A stretch of DNA of 14,075 nt from CAYJLB01 sp964370845 (lineage in GTDB: Bacteria > Bacillota > Clostridia > Oscillospirales > Ruminococcaceae). The notes beneath the pieces were generated by a model, which worked only from the letters and a program-made list of their open reading frames with translations, ran no database searches and was not told the origin of the DNA. Shown here one piece after another: positions 13,786 through 14,075 of this stretch. The stretch covers positions 1 through 14,075 of the forward strand of contig CAYJLB010000059.1 in assembly GCA_964370845.1 (NCBI GenBank). The letters are read 5' to 3'. The position numbers and the translations under genes are program-made. Positions within the stretch are counted from its first letter, which is position 1; the number at the start of each line of letters is the position of its first letter.

Positions 13786-14075
13786 GCTTATTACGAAGTA
13801 ACAAGGTTCTCGTTATGATCAAAATCTTTGATTTTGGGTACCATAGAGGTTCTTATGTATTTGTGAATAGTGATAGTTCGAGTCACCTTAAAGTGCTTTT
13901 TTACTCTTAGTACAGCCTTAAAAACGACAACCCTGCAATCACTATTTTAGGGTAGAAAAAATGGTCAAAACCCTGTTTTTACTGAATTTTACCAGTAGTA
14001 CAGTCATTTTGACCAGATTATATGGCAAGGGTGTACCAAACTGAACCCCTACGCCAATTTACAAACTCGCTGAAT

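Larger units (their letters stand above)
13351..14075. other. 725-base region without an intact gene; possible mobile-element edge
   Basis: No reading frame here has both a plausible start and a recognisable family. It contains a start-less minus-strand protein fragment (13446-13620), a cluster of hairpins and terminators pointing both ways (13626-13785), a possible 31-codon leader ORF (13815-13910), and a final stretch (about 13930-14075) with no open frame beyond about 40 codons. The texture is less AT-rich than the neighbouring intergenic DNA. It resembles leader or junction sequence of integrative elements in Firmicutes, but I see no integrase, transposase, terminal repeat or attachment site that would prove it. 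No clear terminator immediately follows the GH36 gene. Confidence 0.4.

Noticed and set aside
1..14075. tRNA, rRNA, CRISPR array or complete insertion sequence
   Set aside because: No cloverleaf-like sequence, regularly spaced repeats, transposase frame or terminal inverted repeats were seen.

Overview
The window is AT-rich DNA from a low-GC Bacillota (Firmicute), most likely a host-associated fermentative Clostridia-type species. Evidence for this is the Gram-positive style HPr and EI proteins, a small HPr-like protein, AAAGGA-type ribosome binding sites and LacI/RpiR sugar regulation. I cannot name the species. The window carries two back-to-back carbohydrate-use modules and ends in a gene-poor stretch that looks like mobile-element debris.

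Left module (1-7853, minus strand). An RpiR-family regulator with its own promoter and terminator is followed by a polycistronic run: a fructose-family PTS permease in A-B-C order (MngA-like), a GH38 alpha-mannosidase (MngB-like), an HPr, an Enzyme I, a hairpin, an HPr-like protein without histidine, and the first 17 codons of a class I mannose-6-phosphate isomerase cut by the window edge. Together they encode a whole pathway. EI and HPr supply phosphate, the permease imports and 6-phosphorylates an alpha-mannoside (mannosylglycerate is the best-known candidate), GH38 releases mannose-6-P, and ManA makes fructose-6-P. The HPr has the phosphorylatable His15 but Lys where Ser46 should be. The second HPr-like protein has the Ser46-type motif but no histidine at all.

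Right module (7961-13350, plus strand). A LacI-family repressor is followed by a sodium/sugar symporter (SSS family) and a cytoplasmic GH36 alpha-galactosidase. Three near-identical palindromes (TAAACGC|GWGTTWA) sit just downstream of the repressor promoter and just downstream of the inferred symporter promoter. This points to autoregulation plus control of the transporter/galactosidase operon. The symporter leader also has two strong hairpins.

Right end (13351-14075). No intact gene is seen. There is a start-less fragment of a small protein on the minus strand, a cluster of strong hairpins and terminators facing both ways whose arms can pair in alternative ways, a possible 31-codon leader ORF, and a final stretch of different texture. 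It resembles the edge or leader of an integrated element, but its identity cannot be proven from the sequence alone.
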